A stretch of 64,000 bases of DNA, taken from the NCBI GenBank assembly GCA_035610835.1, contig CM069441.1:105893606-105957605 (forward strand), read 5' to 3'. The DNA comes from Ophiura sarsii. Its lineage: Eukaryota > Echinodermata > Ophiuroidea > Amphilepidida > Ophiuridae. The stretch's first letter is position 1, and each line of letters starts with the position of its first letter. This document shows, piece by piece, positions 33,768 through 44,887 of the stretch. The translations under genes and the position numbers were made by a program. Under the pieces are notes generated by a model. The model had not been told where the DNA came from. It saw nothing but the letters and a program-made list of their open reading frames with translations, and made no database searches.

Positions 33768-34806
33768 CCCTAACCCACAAAAGCTGCAATACCCCTAAGA
33801 TCCTGAGTACTACAAATTACTATTAGTAATTTGTAGTATTTAGGTCTCCAGCTACTTAATAAATTAACAAGTCTAGTTGCTCAAAGCACTAAATACTATA
33901 TATTACTACTAAACAGAAATGAGCCTAAGAACTAAGTACTACGGATTACTATGACAGTTAGTATTTTGTAGTACCTAGTTCTTTACCCCATTTGGTGCAG
34001 ATAGACTGAGATAGTATTCTGTAACATTTAGTTCTTTACCCACATTTGGAAAGGGCAATTATATAGAATGTAAACACAGGCAATTTGTTTGGAAACACAG
34101 GCAATTAGTTTGGAAACATAGGTAATTGGTTGCACTCTAGTAGTATTTCTTCCTATGATATGGAAGGTAGGTGTTTGATATAATTTTATTATTTGTAACT
34201 GTTTTTGTGTACTGATTTTTAGGGGAGATGTATTTTATTTTATTTTATTTTTTCATTTAAAGGTGGTGGAATGTATAAACCTTTGTCTCATTTGAACTGA
34301 ATGGCTATTTGTTTTTGAGTGCTTTGTTCAAGAACTGAAACACTTAGAGTAAACTGTGTCATCATTGGGGGATAACCAATGTTTTGGTTTTCATCCTTGA
34401 TGATTACAAACAAAACAAAAACAAGATCGTTAAACTATATAGCTATTCAGTTCAAATGGGACAACGGTTTTAACATTCCACCTTTGTTCAAGAACTGATT
34501 TGCTTAGAGTAAATTGTGTCATCTTTGGTATTCATCCTTGATGATTACAAACAAAAACATAAAAACAAAACAAAAATCAAGACACCCCCTATAGAAAATA
34601 AAACCAACCTCAAAAGTGCCAGTACCCAGGTGCTATTACAACCCTAACTTACCTAAAGAACTAAATGTTACAAAATACTATTACTCCATACTGCACTAAA
34701 GAACTAGGTACTACAAAATACTATCAGCACTGTTACAATGCTGCTAAAGAACTAGGTACTAACAAATACTACCGATAGTATTAAGTAGTATCTGGGGGGG
34801 TTAGGG
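33768..34806. mobile_element. TTAA-flanked element, ~1.04 kb, with repeated TACTACAAAATACTA motif
   Basis: TTAA at 33764-33767 and 34807-34810, with ends ccctaaccc and gggttaggg. Variants of aagaactaggtactacaaaa and its complement occur near both ends (33808, 33925-33985, 34010-34040, 34655-34780). An inner inverted pair around 34270-34510 shares ttcaagaactga and atttgaactgaat-type sequence. Confidence 0.7.
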
Positions 34807-34964
34807 TTAAGTTTGAACGAGTGTCGCATCTCTTTTAAATTTCAATATTTGTAACAGAAAAAAACTACCGATGTCTGTGCATTAATCACGAAAGAGTACA
34901 TAGGATACACCAAGCCCACATCAGTTGCAAACTAATTACAAATCTATGTAATTTACAAAGGTAG

Positions 34965-35375
34965 GGATGTTCATATCATTGACTACAAAGGGCAACATTT
35001 TTTTGAAAAATTGTAGCCAAAATATGTGGAAAACTTCATGTTTACCTAGACTTTTAAATCCAGCGAAAAAGGAAGACACTAGCTGGGATGTATTCACCGA
35101 TGTCTAACTAACCACACAAGCAACTGGATATCATGAAAGTAAAGCCCATTAATTTTAAGCTAAAATATTTTAAAATTTGCATGACTTGACCAATTTTAGC
35201 AATAAGGCAAACTATGTTTGGTTACAACTTCGTGATTATTCAGCCTGCAGACATGGTTGAACCATCATTTTTTATTGTGTTGTTTCCATGTCGGCCTACA
35301 TGTATTCCTTTTTCAAAGAGATATTTTTATTTTCAAAATTTTATGATCATGCCTTAACAACTTTAGGTAGGAATC
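34965..35375. repeat. Dispersed repeat, family 4, copy 1
   Basis: Shares agggatgttcatatcattga, then aatccagcgaaaaaggaaga and gacatggttgaaccatc with 52243-52680, in the same orientation, with small indels. Non-coding. Confidence 0.8.
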
Positions 35376-35499
35376 ATCGTTAAAATAAAGTTAATATATG
35401 TACATAAAACGTACAGCACTCGATATTACCGTACTGACGTGTGGTGAGGAGGGCCCGTTGTAGAGATTGCTCGTTTGTGTTTTGTTTTGTGTTGTTTAA

Positions 35500-35769
35500 C
35501 CCTAACACTTCCCCCCGCTTTTTCAGAATTTTTTCTTAAACAAGGAAAATCGACAAAAATATCCCCCCCCCCCCCCCCAGATCCCCCCGGGATTTGATCC
35601 AGGGACCTCTCGCACAGGGATTCCACACTTCACCACGGCTGTCAAGCACAGTTCTGGGCAGTGTATTGCCCAGACTGTATTGGGTCCATTTTTTTTCATC
35701 AAAAAACTTCCACGCCGGGTGGTACCAACGTGCCCAGTCGTGGTATTTTGGGGTATGGTAGTGTTAGGG
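35500..35769. mobile_element. TTAA-flanked MITE, 270 bp, containing a tRNA-like segment
   Basis: TTAA at 35496-35499 and 35770-35773; ends ccctaacacttcccc and ggtagtgttaggg. On the minus strand the interior has cagccgtggtgaagtg (A-box-like) and aggtccctggatcaaatccc (B-box-like), followed by a 16-G run (C at 35563-35578). This could be a SINE caught inside a TTAA element. Confidence 0.65.
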
Positions 35770-35909
35770 TTAATAAAGCTAGTTGATTCAGGTTGATATT
35801 TACACATTCGATGATGCTGTGCCGAGGCTGAAGTGAAAGTGAAAGTACGCACAGGTCCCACGCTAGCACTACATAATTCATGTAATTGGTATCTGCATTC
35901 ACGCAATAG

Positions 35910-36440
35910 AATCAGGGATTCTATTAATTTTGGGATAGGAAAGTGCTATTACGTAGCGAAAACGGTCCCTTTTGCATATTACATAAATTAGGGTAATCGT
36001 CCGGAATGCGTCCCTGACCGGCGTTTAACGAGTTTAACAATGTTTAACCTCATTTTTGGTCAGCATAGGTTTGGGGGCGCCGTAGATTTACACAGTCGAC
36101 TGTGGCCACGCAAAACCTAAATTTGAATTTGTAGTGAATAACACGTACATGTAGGACTATTCACAAATGTTAATCTTATCATTTTGAAAAATTCATCATA
36201 ATTAGAAGAATTTTCATCGTTAACCGGGCGATGACTGTTAAAAATAATTCAAAATGGTGCACTCCCGTTGCCATATATTGGGTCGTCTGAGAGACGCGTG
36301 GCCAGCGTCGCGTCGTCTGCTACAATCACGCCTGATCGGTATAGCGCCACCAATTTTGCCGACCAAATTTTAATTTAGAAGTGGCTTTCGATCGGCAAGC
36401 TACTGTAAGTGGCACACCCCGGATAGAATACTAGTTAGTT
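35910..36440. repeat. Dispersed repeat, family 3, copy 2
   Basis: Starts gggattctattaattttggg, then ataggaaagt, and includes gatcggcaagctactg near the right end. It matches 21560-21900. Non-coding. Confidence 0.5.
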
Positions 36441-36922
36441 CAATTATTAAAATACCTATTTTTAGTGTCAGCCTGTCTGTGAATGTTGTGACATGACAAT
36501 CATGACAATAGGAAGGGGCGGACATACGGGAACTTTGAGTTATTTTTAGCAAATTTGCTTGGCAACCAGTGTTTCAGAAACAAAACATTCCATGCACGCA
36601 CTCAACGCTGAGCGTTACGCACTTGATCCGCGGTAGGCGCGATGTGCGATAGATCTGCGCAATTGTTTTGTTTTTGTTTTCACCGGCGTTTGATTTGTTT
36701 TCACCGGCGTGACGTAGGTCCGCCCCAACCTATACTATCATCAACATGATCAATGTTGAATGTTTTATCAATCATGACTATGAATAATGATATCACTATT
36801 TTAATTTAATTTACTAGCATTGGCCTAACACTTGACAGTTTTATTTTTAACACTAAACATTGCCTTCACCTTGGTTAATCTCTTAGAATTACAATTATTT
36901 GATATAAGATGAAAAGACTTAC

Positions 36923-37007
36923 AATTTTGTGGTTGGTATGGTGAGACTGCATGACTGCTGCTGCTGTGCGGTACGGTTTGTGACTGGACTGCATAATTCT
37001 GCACCAT
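36923..37007 (-). CDS. Probable first coding exon of an unidentified gene
   Basis: On the minus strand ATG at 37007 (context AAGTATGG) opens 28 codons, MVQNYAVQSQTVPHSSSSHA and VSPYQPQN, ending at a consensus donor CAAAATT|GTAAGT in phase 1. The sequence is Gln/Ser/Pro-rich like a disordered N-terminus. Downstream exons would lie at lower coordinates; I find none with a matching acceptor within a few kb. It is not identified. The style resembles the Gln-rich part of the RNF213-like gene, but that alone is not evidence of relation. Confidence 0.45.
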
Positions 37008-37244
37008 ACTTGTTGTATAGAATTGTTAGTGTTGTCACGAAATAGAAGTAACTAGACCTTCTCTGTCATGCCTCGAAACGAACAATTCCACTCCGAAAGT
37101 AAAGATAAAAGTATGGGCAATGTAGAATCCACATTGCCAATTAATGATCAATGCCAAACTCAAATTCGTAGATGATTCCTGCCTTTACCGCCTTGTAGCT
37201 TCTTCATCATGTTCATTGGGCTTGATAGCTTGATCTTGTTTATA

Positions 37245-38500
37245 CAGGGTGAGTCAAAATATTCACGTCCCCCGATTTGGTCGAATTTTAATAACAAAAA
37301 AATATAAGCCGGGCAAAAGAGGACTGTCCTTTTCTTAGAAAGGGGGTGCCTGGTCACAAATATATCAATGGCCATGGTTAATATTTTTATAACCCCCTAT
37401 CCGATAACAACATTATTTTATGACCCCCCTCCGTCCGGCATATTGAAAGTTAGCGGTGTGTTGGTGTGTTGATGTATTGGTTGGTGTCGGGGTTGATGTT
37501 GGTCGGTCGGTCGGTCGGTCGGTTGGTCGGTCGGTTGGTTAGTGGGTCGGTCGGTGGATCGGTTTGTGGGTCGGTGGTTCAGTCGATGGGTCGGTGGGTC
37601 GGTCATTTAGTGGGTCGGTTGGTTAGTGGGTTGGTCGGTCGGTAGGTCTGTGGGTCAGTGGGACGGTCAGTTAATGGGTCGGTTGGTGGGTGGGTCAATC
37701 AGTTAGTGGGTCGGTCGGTGGGTCGACTTCGGTGGGTCGACTTCGGTGGGTCGGTCGGTGGGTCGGTCGGTCGGTCGGTCGGTTGGTCGGTGGGTCGGTC
37801 GGTCGGTGGGTAGGTCTGTTGGTTGGTCGGTGGTTGGGTGGGTCAGTCTTTCGGTCATTCGGTCGGTAAGTGGGTCGGTAAGTGGGTCAGTCGGTCGGTG
37901 GTTGGGTGGGTCAGTCTGTCGGTCATTCGGTCTGTCGGTCGGTCGGTCGGTAAGTGGGTCGGTAAGTGGGTCAGTCGGTCTGTCGGTCTGTGGGTCAAGT
38001 CGGTGGGTCTGTCGGTTGATGTGTCTGTCGGTCGGGCGGTCCATAGATCGGTTGGAATCAGTCGGTGGGTCGGTTGGTCGGTGGGTCGGTTGGTCGGTGG
38101 GTCGGTCAGTCGGTGGGTGGGTCAGTCGGTGGGTGGATCAGTCGGTCGGTCGGTCGGTCGGTTAGTCGGTCTGGCGGTCGGTGGGTCTGTCCGTAAGTCG
38201 GTCGGTGGGTCAGTGGGTCAGCAGGTAGGTGGGTCGGTCGGTGGGTCGGTGGGTGGGTCGGTTTACACGGCTGGTCCATGGACGATACTCAAGCAAAAAG
38301 CTATTATATAAACCTATATAAGCATGCTGGCTAAAGGAAATGAAATTAAGAAAAGCCTGGATGAAAGGAATGAATGTGTATCTTGAAAATTTGACCAATT
38401 ATGAAGAAGTATCGAATGTTAAATTGCCAGTTTTTGACGTAAAGTATATTTCCTGATTTTTTAAAAAAAACACGTGACCTGAATATTTTGACTCACCCTG
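37245..38500. mobile_element. mariner-type element, 1256 bp, hosting a GGTC microsatellite
   Basis: Ends cagggtgagtcaaaatattc and the inverse gaatattttgactcaccctg, TA on both sides. About 60 percent of its length is the GGTC-rich repeat at 37497-38262. No transposase. Confidence 0.88.
37497..38262. repeat. Large GGTC/GGTT/GGGT tetranucleotide-like array
   Basis: About 765 bp made of ggtc, ggtt, gggtc and agtgggtc units without a fixed higher-order unit. The long frames through it (VGRSVGRSVG on plus, PTDRPTDRPT on minus) are products of the repeat and not genes. Confidence 0.95.
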
Positions 38501-39520
38501 TACTATCAATTCATTGCAATTAATTAGCTGCTTCTACTGCTTCTACCAATTGCTTGAGTTTGAAAACCACCAAAAAATAGCTCACGGTCCAGTGAAAAAA
38601 GAGCCCTCAATAGTTATAAACTACTTAGTTTTGAAATGATCTTTTCTGAAACATGGCTCTATGAAAAGCTCCGAAATATTCTTATTTTCTATTGTATTTA
38701 AAGTAAGGATAGCTGAAATGATTCTTCTACTTAATAGTCGCGTAAACATTAGAACAAACCCTTAAAATATTAGATATTCTTTTCAAAATCATCAAAAGAG
38801 TGTCATTATTTTGGCTAGAGCAAATGACACAGTTGTACCCAATTTTTGTCATAAAATTATACTTAAAATCATATTTTCTCATTATTAACACATTTTTCAG
38901 TATGATTTTTTTAGTTAATATTATAAATAATAACCTCTGGACCTCACCAAAAAATAATGGACATGAACAAATGATGCATAGAGGCAAAAATTGCTTTTTC
39001 CCCAAAACTTCAACACAGTTATTCCCAAAAAGTGTATTTAGAACATGATTTTTTAAAATCCAGAAATCATTGATAAAATGAACATTTATGAATTAAATTG
39101 CTTGAAACTTCATAAATACAAGCTTTGGTACTAATTCTAACTACTAAAGTCCTTTAAACTGAATTTCTACGGCTAGAACTTTTTTTTCATGATTTTCTAG
39201 TTCATGACAAATTCGGGTTGGTGCTAAGGTAACAGAAAGTTGACTGCATTTTTTGACGATCATAACTTTTTACACTTGGACCTATGAACTTGAAAATCTC
39301 TTTTTAATGGGAGAATAATATATTCTCTAGTCACTTTCCAAATTTCAAACCAAATTAACCACTTTAAACTAACTTAATTATCATTTGCACACTAACACCC
39401 TATTTATGCTCCCACTCACTCGGTCCTCTCTGTGCATACACACGACACAGTTATGCCCACAGAACGCTCCCCGCTCTGCAGAACATTTCTCAGCGCGGGA
39501 CACAGTTATACCCTGTTCGA
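38501..39520. other. Non-coding, no gene seen
   Basis: AT-rich, with low-quality short frames only. Confidence 0.4.
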
Positions 39521-39526
39521 CCAGGG

Positions 39527-39566
39527 GAGAGAGAGAGAGAGAGAGAGAGAGAGGGGGAGAGAGAGA
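39527..39566. repeat. GA dinucleotide microsatellite
   Basis: About 20 GA units with a GGGG interruption. Confidence 0.95.
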
Positions 39567-39611
39567 TAAAATCCCACATGGTCCTTTTATAAATCTCTCG
39601 TAGCTCGGGAG

Positions 39612-40500
39612 GCAACCTAGGAAATAAGCGGGCGACAGGCGCCATTCAGAGCCCGTCGGACGGCAAAAGGCGCCCGTATTGGCAAAAAATGAAGAGTACG
39701 GGCGCCTATAATTTCTCCATTTTGGCGCCCGTTGTCAGACCTGGTTTGACACGAAGGAATTTATAATTGTTTACATCTTCTTACGATCGCGCGCCATTTT
39801 GTTATGATTCCTTGTGTCCGTGGTGCACCACTAGTTTTATTCCAAGAGACTAGCATCAAATGTGACGTCAATCACGTCATGATTATAAAATTCTCCAACC
39901 TGCGCAGAAATCCGCCATTTTGAACCAATTTTAAACCGACGGAAAAAATTCTGCGCAATTACGTGTAAAGCAATGGGGATTTTGACTCTGACGAAAACGA
40001 AATATTAACTTCCGATAACTTCCGATACATCTAGATTTATCACACTTTTTCTAGTTATTTGAAGATGAAAATCTATATTTGTTGGTTTGACTTTGATGGT
40101 ACGTGATCAAATATCAAGTAGGGAATATGTTTGCGTCAGTATTTGCGACATATTTGTGCAATAGCATTGCAAATCCTCAAAAATGTGTCGCATTTCGAGA
40201 TGCAACTCCGCTTTCGACGCTGGACTTGGTTGTATGCACTATGCAGGTTATAGCGGGTCTGCTGAGCTCTACTCCCAGTGTGTTCACGGAGAGCGGGATT
40301 GATACGGGTCCTGTTTATACGCCCATAGTCACGTAAGAGAAATTTCTTGGGATAACTCATCATGAACGGCCACACCTTTTTTTAAAACGGCCCCTGGTTC
40401 CACCAAAACGGCCCCTGGTTCATGACAAAACCCAGTGAACCAGGGGCTGTTTTTTTCTAAAAGTGGCCCCTGGTCCTGTGGTCCTTATTTCCTAGCCTGT
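39612..40500. mobile_element. Element with CTAGGAAATAAG inverted ends, containing repeat family 5
   Basis: ctaggaaataag at 39617-39628 and its complement cttatttcctag at 40484-40494. The right part has three copies of ggcccctggtt or its inverse. The central 39838-40300 segment recurs inverted at 63065-63510. Confidence 0.55.
39838..40300. repeat. Dispersed repeat, family 5, copy 1 (with TGACGTCA site)
   Basis: Shares gtgacgtcaatcacgtcatg-like sequence, gatggtacgtgatcaaatat, gttgtatgcactatgcaggt and ctctactcccagtgtgt with the inverted copy at 63065-63510. The only frame of length (40103-40336) is shifted and broken in the other copy, so it is probably not coding. Confidence 0.75.
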
Positions 40501-40672
40501 CGGGAGGGGGTGTTGATATTTGCCCAATTGCGATAACGCTTTTCGTACGTGATTGGCCAATTAATAAATGTAATTTAAATAATATGCACAAAACATATTC
40601 AGGTGCAAAACACCTGTGAGATTGTATTCTACCACATAAACATGTTACATGATAGTTTATAAGGCTATATTA

Positions 40673-40973
40673 AAAAAATCATTTGTCTCAAAGCTCTTCA
40701 GTTTTTCAAAACCTACTGCGGAATGCGATTTTTTTGATTTTTTTTTTATAAATATAAAATATTGAAATCCTAGTAAAAGTGAACTTTTGTATTTAAAAAG
40801 ATGTGATCAATGAAAATCTGAAAAATCTGTGATTTTCTTCTTTTTTTCTTTTTTTGAAAAAAAAAAAAAAATATATATATAATATATTTTTTTCTTCATT
40901 ATTTTTTTCTAACGCGCACCAATTAACTAACGCGCGCGGGAGCTTTGAGACAAATGATTTTTTTAATATAGCC
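40673..40973. mobile_element. 3-bp-TSD MITE, family 1, short intact copy (301 bp)
   Basis: Ends ggctatattaaaaaaatcat and the inverse, followed inward by ttgtctcaaagctc. TAA lies on both sides. It contains aatgaaaatctgaaaaatct and a poly(A)/TA stretch. It is the uninterrupted reference for the large copy at 42190-45600, in opposite orientation. Confidence 0.88.
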
Positions 40974-41464
40974 TAATATAAAATTGTATTGAAGGTGGGT
41001 CATTCAATAAGTTCTACCTCCTACCTCATAACTTTGCTATTATTATATACAAGCCAGTCGTATAAAATATTCCACAATTGAAGCTTTGAATCTCAGCTAC
41101 AAAATCATAGTAGATTAGTCTGAATACTCTTGTACTTTTCTGGATATGCAGTAAAAACCAACTTCCATTTAGTGCGACGGAAACGGGTAAAAAACAGCCA
41201 AATGTCTCATAAGACCTAAGTGCTATTCATTTGGCCAATTCTAATAGAAAAAAATTACCTAGATCGGTTAATTACAATCGTTCTAAGTTACATATCTCTT
41301 GAACAGACTTTAAACAATACAAGTGCCCGATTTCTTGGCGTAAAATGCCCTCTAATTAGCCAGAACCAGACCAGGACAGCCATCAATTTTAACCCTACCC
41401 TAGAGAACCGCTGCAAAAGTCATAATTATTTGCTTTTCATAGGAACTACGAGATCTTCATTATA

Positions 41465-42136
41465 CAAGGTGAGTCAAAAAGAAGTTGTACTGGAATGAAT
41501 ATTTGTTTAAAAATAGACCAAACAAATTTGACAAGCCAATGAGACACGTAAACTTATTCCGCTCATATGACAAAAGAAATCATTGAAATCGATCAATTAT
41601 ATCAGGAGCTATGCCTGTTTTAATAAAAAGAACCCCTTTTTGTAGCTGTCCACGGAACGCTTAATTCTCTTGATATCTACCCCACTCTAAGTGGGCAGCA
41701 AAATTTACACACGACTTATTCATATTCAAATAAGATTAAAGCCCGGGAGTTTCAAACACAAGTGGGAATGGTGTGTCTAAACTAAATAATCAGTGATTTA
41801 ATACAAATATGACTTAACCTTCTCTTTATGACGGATTCTATGATTTTGCATTATGAGGAATAAAACAATTACTTCCTGATATGATAATGATGAGTTTTAA
41901 ACATTTTCTTTACCTTGTTCTGTTTTACGTATCGGTGGACAGCTAAATAAAATGGTTTTTTTAGTAAAATAGCTATAACTCTGGATAGGATTGGAATGAT
42001 CAATTTCAGTCATTCTTTTTTTCAGATGATCGGAAGAATATTCTCGTCAACATGTCGCTTGAGTTTTAGGTCAATTTTCTTTTCTTTCTCAGGAAAAAAT
42101 ATTCAAATCCGTACAACTTCTTTTTGACTCACCCTG
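41465..42136. mobile_element. mariner-type non-autonomous element, 672 bp
   Basis: Ends caaggtgagtcaaaaagaag (then ttgtac) and gtacaacttctttttgactc (then accctg), TA on both sides. No transposase frame. Confidence 0.9.
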
Positions 42137-42240
42137 TATAGGACTAAATGGATATATTCAAAGTCTCACGAAGATATATTTTTATATCAGGCTATATTAA
42201 AAAAATACTTTGTCTCAAAGCTCCCGCGCGCGTTAGTTAA

Positions 42241-43398
42241 GGTTGTTCCTATGGCTAATTTTTTATTTAATATTTTAATAGAGCTTGCTGAGCTCCATAA
42301 TAATCTGAAATTTGAGATTGATCGGAGCTACGGTTTTCTAGATATGACAATTTTATTTTCAAAAATCCATTTTGAATTCTTTTGTTTTGTATTGTTTTTC
42401 GGCCAACAGAGGGCAGTCTATTTTCTTTTGTTTTAAATTGTTCTTTTGACTCCCTAGGTAAAATTTCTATACAAATTTAGTTTTTTGTTTTTGCTCTAAT
42501 TATTTATTGAAAACTCCATTAGGCTATATTCCTGCAGCACAGGAATTAAGGAGAGTTGTATAGCCAACATATACACCAAGTGGCATTACATTTAGTAAAG
42601 TGCATGAACTTCAAAAAATTAATTAAGTGCATTAATTAGCCTAATTTGTTTAAAGGTATATTATGTGATCTTTCCAGGGTACGCCCTCAACATCGAAAAA
42701 AAAATAGAAAGCAGATTTTCTTGCAGATTTACATTTCTGATCATAAATCATGCATACATTCCAAGTTACAGGGCGATACGATTCTTAATTACTTCAAAAT
42801 CATGGTTTTAGAGTGAAAATAAACTGTCGGAATCCCGACACTTTATATTTTTCACTCTAAATTCACTCTAAAACCATGATTTTGAGGTAATTAGGAATCG
42901 TATCGCTCTGTAACTTGGAATGCATGTGTGATTTATGATCGGAAATGTAAATCTGCAAGAAAATCTACTTTCTAAAAAAAATAATGAATAGAGGGCGCTC
43001 TCTGGAAAAGATCACATAATATGCCTTTAATTTTTGTTGTTTTTTACAATTAAGTATAATTAATTATGCAGATGTCTTACAGCCTCCCGCATCACAGGAA
43101 ACTTTCTAAAAACTATAATTAACAAGCTCCCAAAATTACAGCTTTGTAGCATTTATACTTTTCTTGTAAAAATTAATTAAACATTTTTGCATAGATTAAT
43201 TATTTTGCTAGGCCAGCTAGTGGGTCAAAAAACAATAAGAAACAAAAGAAATGAACGCTTCAATTTTGCTTAATTTTTGACAATAAAATTGTCATATCTA
43301 GAAAACCGTAGCTCCGATCAATCTCAAATTTCAGATTATTGTGGGGCTTAGCAAGCTCTATTAAAATATCAAATACAAAATTAGCCATAGGAACAACC
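42241..43398. mobile_element. TTAA-flanked foldback element, ~115-bp arms
   Basis: Left arm ggttgttcctatggctaatt onward to atatgacaattttatt; right arm its inverse, ending aaccataggaacaacc-type sequence. TTAA at 42237-42240 and 43399-43402; the uninterrupted target gttagttaattggtgcg is inferred from 40673-40973. It contains the palindromic MITE at 42655-43025. Confidence 0.88.
42655..43025. mobile_element. Snap-back MITE family 2, intact copy (371 bp)
   Basis: Starts ggtatattatgtgatctttc and ends with the inverse tcacataatatgcc. Both arms read through agattttcttgcagatttac, ttacagggcgatacgattct and caaaatcatggttttagagt to a centre near 42842, so the whole element is one hairpin. TTTAA-like bases flank it. 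Confidence 0.9.
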
Positions 43399-43875
43399 TT
43401 AATTGGTGCGCGTTAGAAGAACAAAAAATTGAAGAAAAAAAAATCCAAAGATTTCACAGATTTTTCAGATTTTCATTGTCTTTGGACAATGAAAATCTGA
43501 AAAATCTGTGAAATTTTTGTATTCTTTTTTGTATTTGTACAAACAAAAACAAAAATTCACAGATTTTTCAGATTTTCATTGACAACATCATTTTAAATAC
43601 ACTAGCAACCAAAAGTATTAGGACACTTGGTTATGGTGTCAAAATCATCCCATATATTCAATTTGGAGTGTAATATTTCACTACGAGTTGAACAAATGTG
43701 TTGTTGAATCTCTTCTCATTAATAAATTCATGTTTCCTTTAAACATCTGCTAATTCAATTCCATGGAATTAAAGAAAACATGTGCCTTCTTGAAACCCCT
43801 ATACAAATTTCCCATTGGAAATAGCTCATGAATAATTCATCAACCTCATTATAGCCAATGTAATCCTTTGATGGG

Positions 43876-44887
43876 CAGTCAGTCGTTAGCGCGTTCACTA
43901 ATGAGAGATATGAGCTCTTTCTGTTATGAGGATCCCGTAGATTCTCGTAGTTCATTCTGTTACATTAGATGCTCGATCATTCGGAGATTCGAAATATTTA
44001 GGTGTGCTGACGTTAGTGAATGATGATCGAAATGATAGAACCCAGAACGCTTGACTTAATAGTTGTCTACCTCTAGCCCATCTTACTGTATATGGGGCAA
44101 AGGTGCCAACAGTTTTGACAGGTTTAGACAATATTGATTTAATTGTTAGCTTTCAGTGTATGTGTTATTTTTATTTCAAATAAAATATGAGTCCCCAAAA
44201 TTCCCCCAAATAACTCATTTTTGGTCGAATAAATCGATAGTTCACCACTGGCTCATTATCTATTGAACACGACGGTCGTTTCAATGAGTAGTCATGGCCG
44301 AGCGGTAAAGGCTATAGACTATAAATCTATTGGATTCTCCCCGCGCCGGTTCGAATCCTGCCTCACGAAATTTTGTTACAATAAGCGATTTGGTCTGTGT
44401 ATTGGAACATGGCGTATATTTTTACTCCGCAAATTTTCATTCATGGATGTAATCGTCTACCTCCAGAGTATCTTACTGCATTATTTCCAAGATGTTTCAC
44501 ATTTTAATGTCGGGAACCTTATAACCTTTGACGAGTTTACATTTTACAAATGTGTTATTTTTTCTTTGGGAGAAATTTGCTATCAAACACGATGATAATA
44601 TGTGGTAATTGTGCCGGTTTATCGAAAGGCAGGAAATACTGTTATTATATAAGAAATATATTGTTATATCCATTATCCTTTTTATTACCTGGAGTTCATG
44701 GGTTTTCTAAACCACAGTTCAAATGTTAGCCCATTAGACAATACCATGACGAAATGAAAAGGGTTTGAAATAAGCCGCTCCTAAACTAATTAGTATGCAC
44801 AACCAACCGGAGTGCGTGTCTTCCGCAAGAAATCGTGCATATTTCATTTCACAGTGAACGCTTTTTGTGTGTGCTAACGACTGACTG
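43876..44887. mobile_element. CAGTCAGTCGTTAGC-ended element, 1012 bp, TSD TGGG
   Basis: Perfect 15-bp TIRs cagtcagtcgttagc / gctaacgactgactg. The 4-bp duplication tggg is at 43872-43875 and 44888-44891. The uninterrupted target is seen in the other Tc1-type copy near 3140. The motif gcgttcact follows each end at different distances. It contains a tRNA-Ser-like segment; no transposase. Superfamily unknown. Confidence 0.85.
44288..44369 (+). pseudogene. tRNA-Ser-like pseudogene inside a transposon
   Basis: gtagtcatggccgagcggta gives a tRNA-Ser-like A box. The anticodon stem ATAGA/TCTAT pairs fully around loop CTATAAA (anticodon ATA, not a serine anticodon). A long variable arm follows, and ggttcgaatcctgc gives the B box. 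The 3' acceptor strand does not pair with the 5' one, and one T-stem pair is broken, so it is not a functional tRNA. It is probably a captured or SINE-derived tRNA gene. Confidence 0.6.

Noticed and set aside
37497..38262. CRISPR-like array
   Set aside because: Units are tetranucleotides without spacers, in a eukaryotic transposon; no CRISPR array is present anywhere in the window.
37703..38311. Long frames of VGRSVGRSVG- and PTDRPTDRPT-type repeat proteins
   Set aside because: They are the translation of the GGTC microsatellite in every frame and have no start context or other domain.
40103..40336. 77-codon frame partly shared with 63082-63270
   Set aside because: The shared part is due to a dispersed repeat; the frames shift relative to each other, so coding is unlikely.
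44263..44595. Plus-strand 110-codon frame
   Set aside because: It starts over the tRNA-Ser-like segment inside a transposon and has no protein character.
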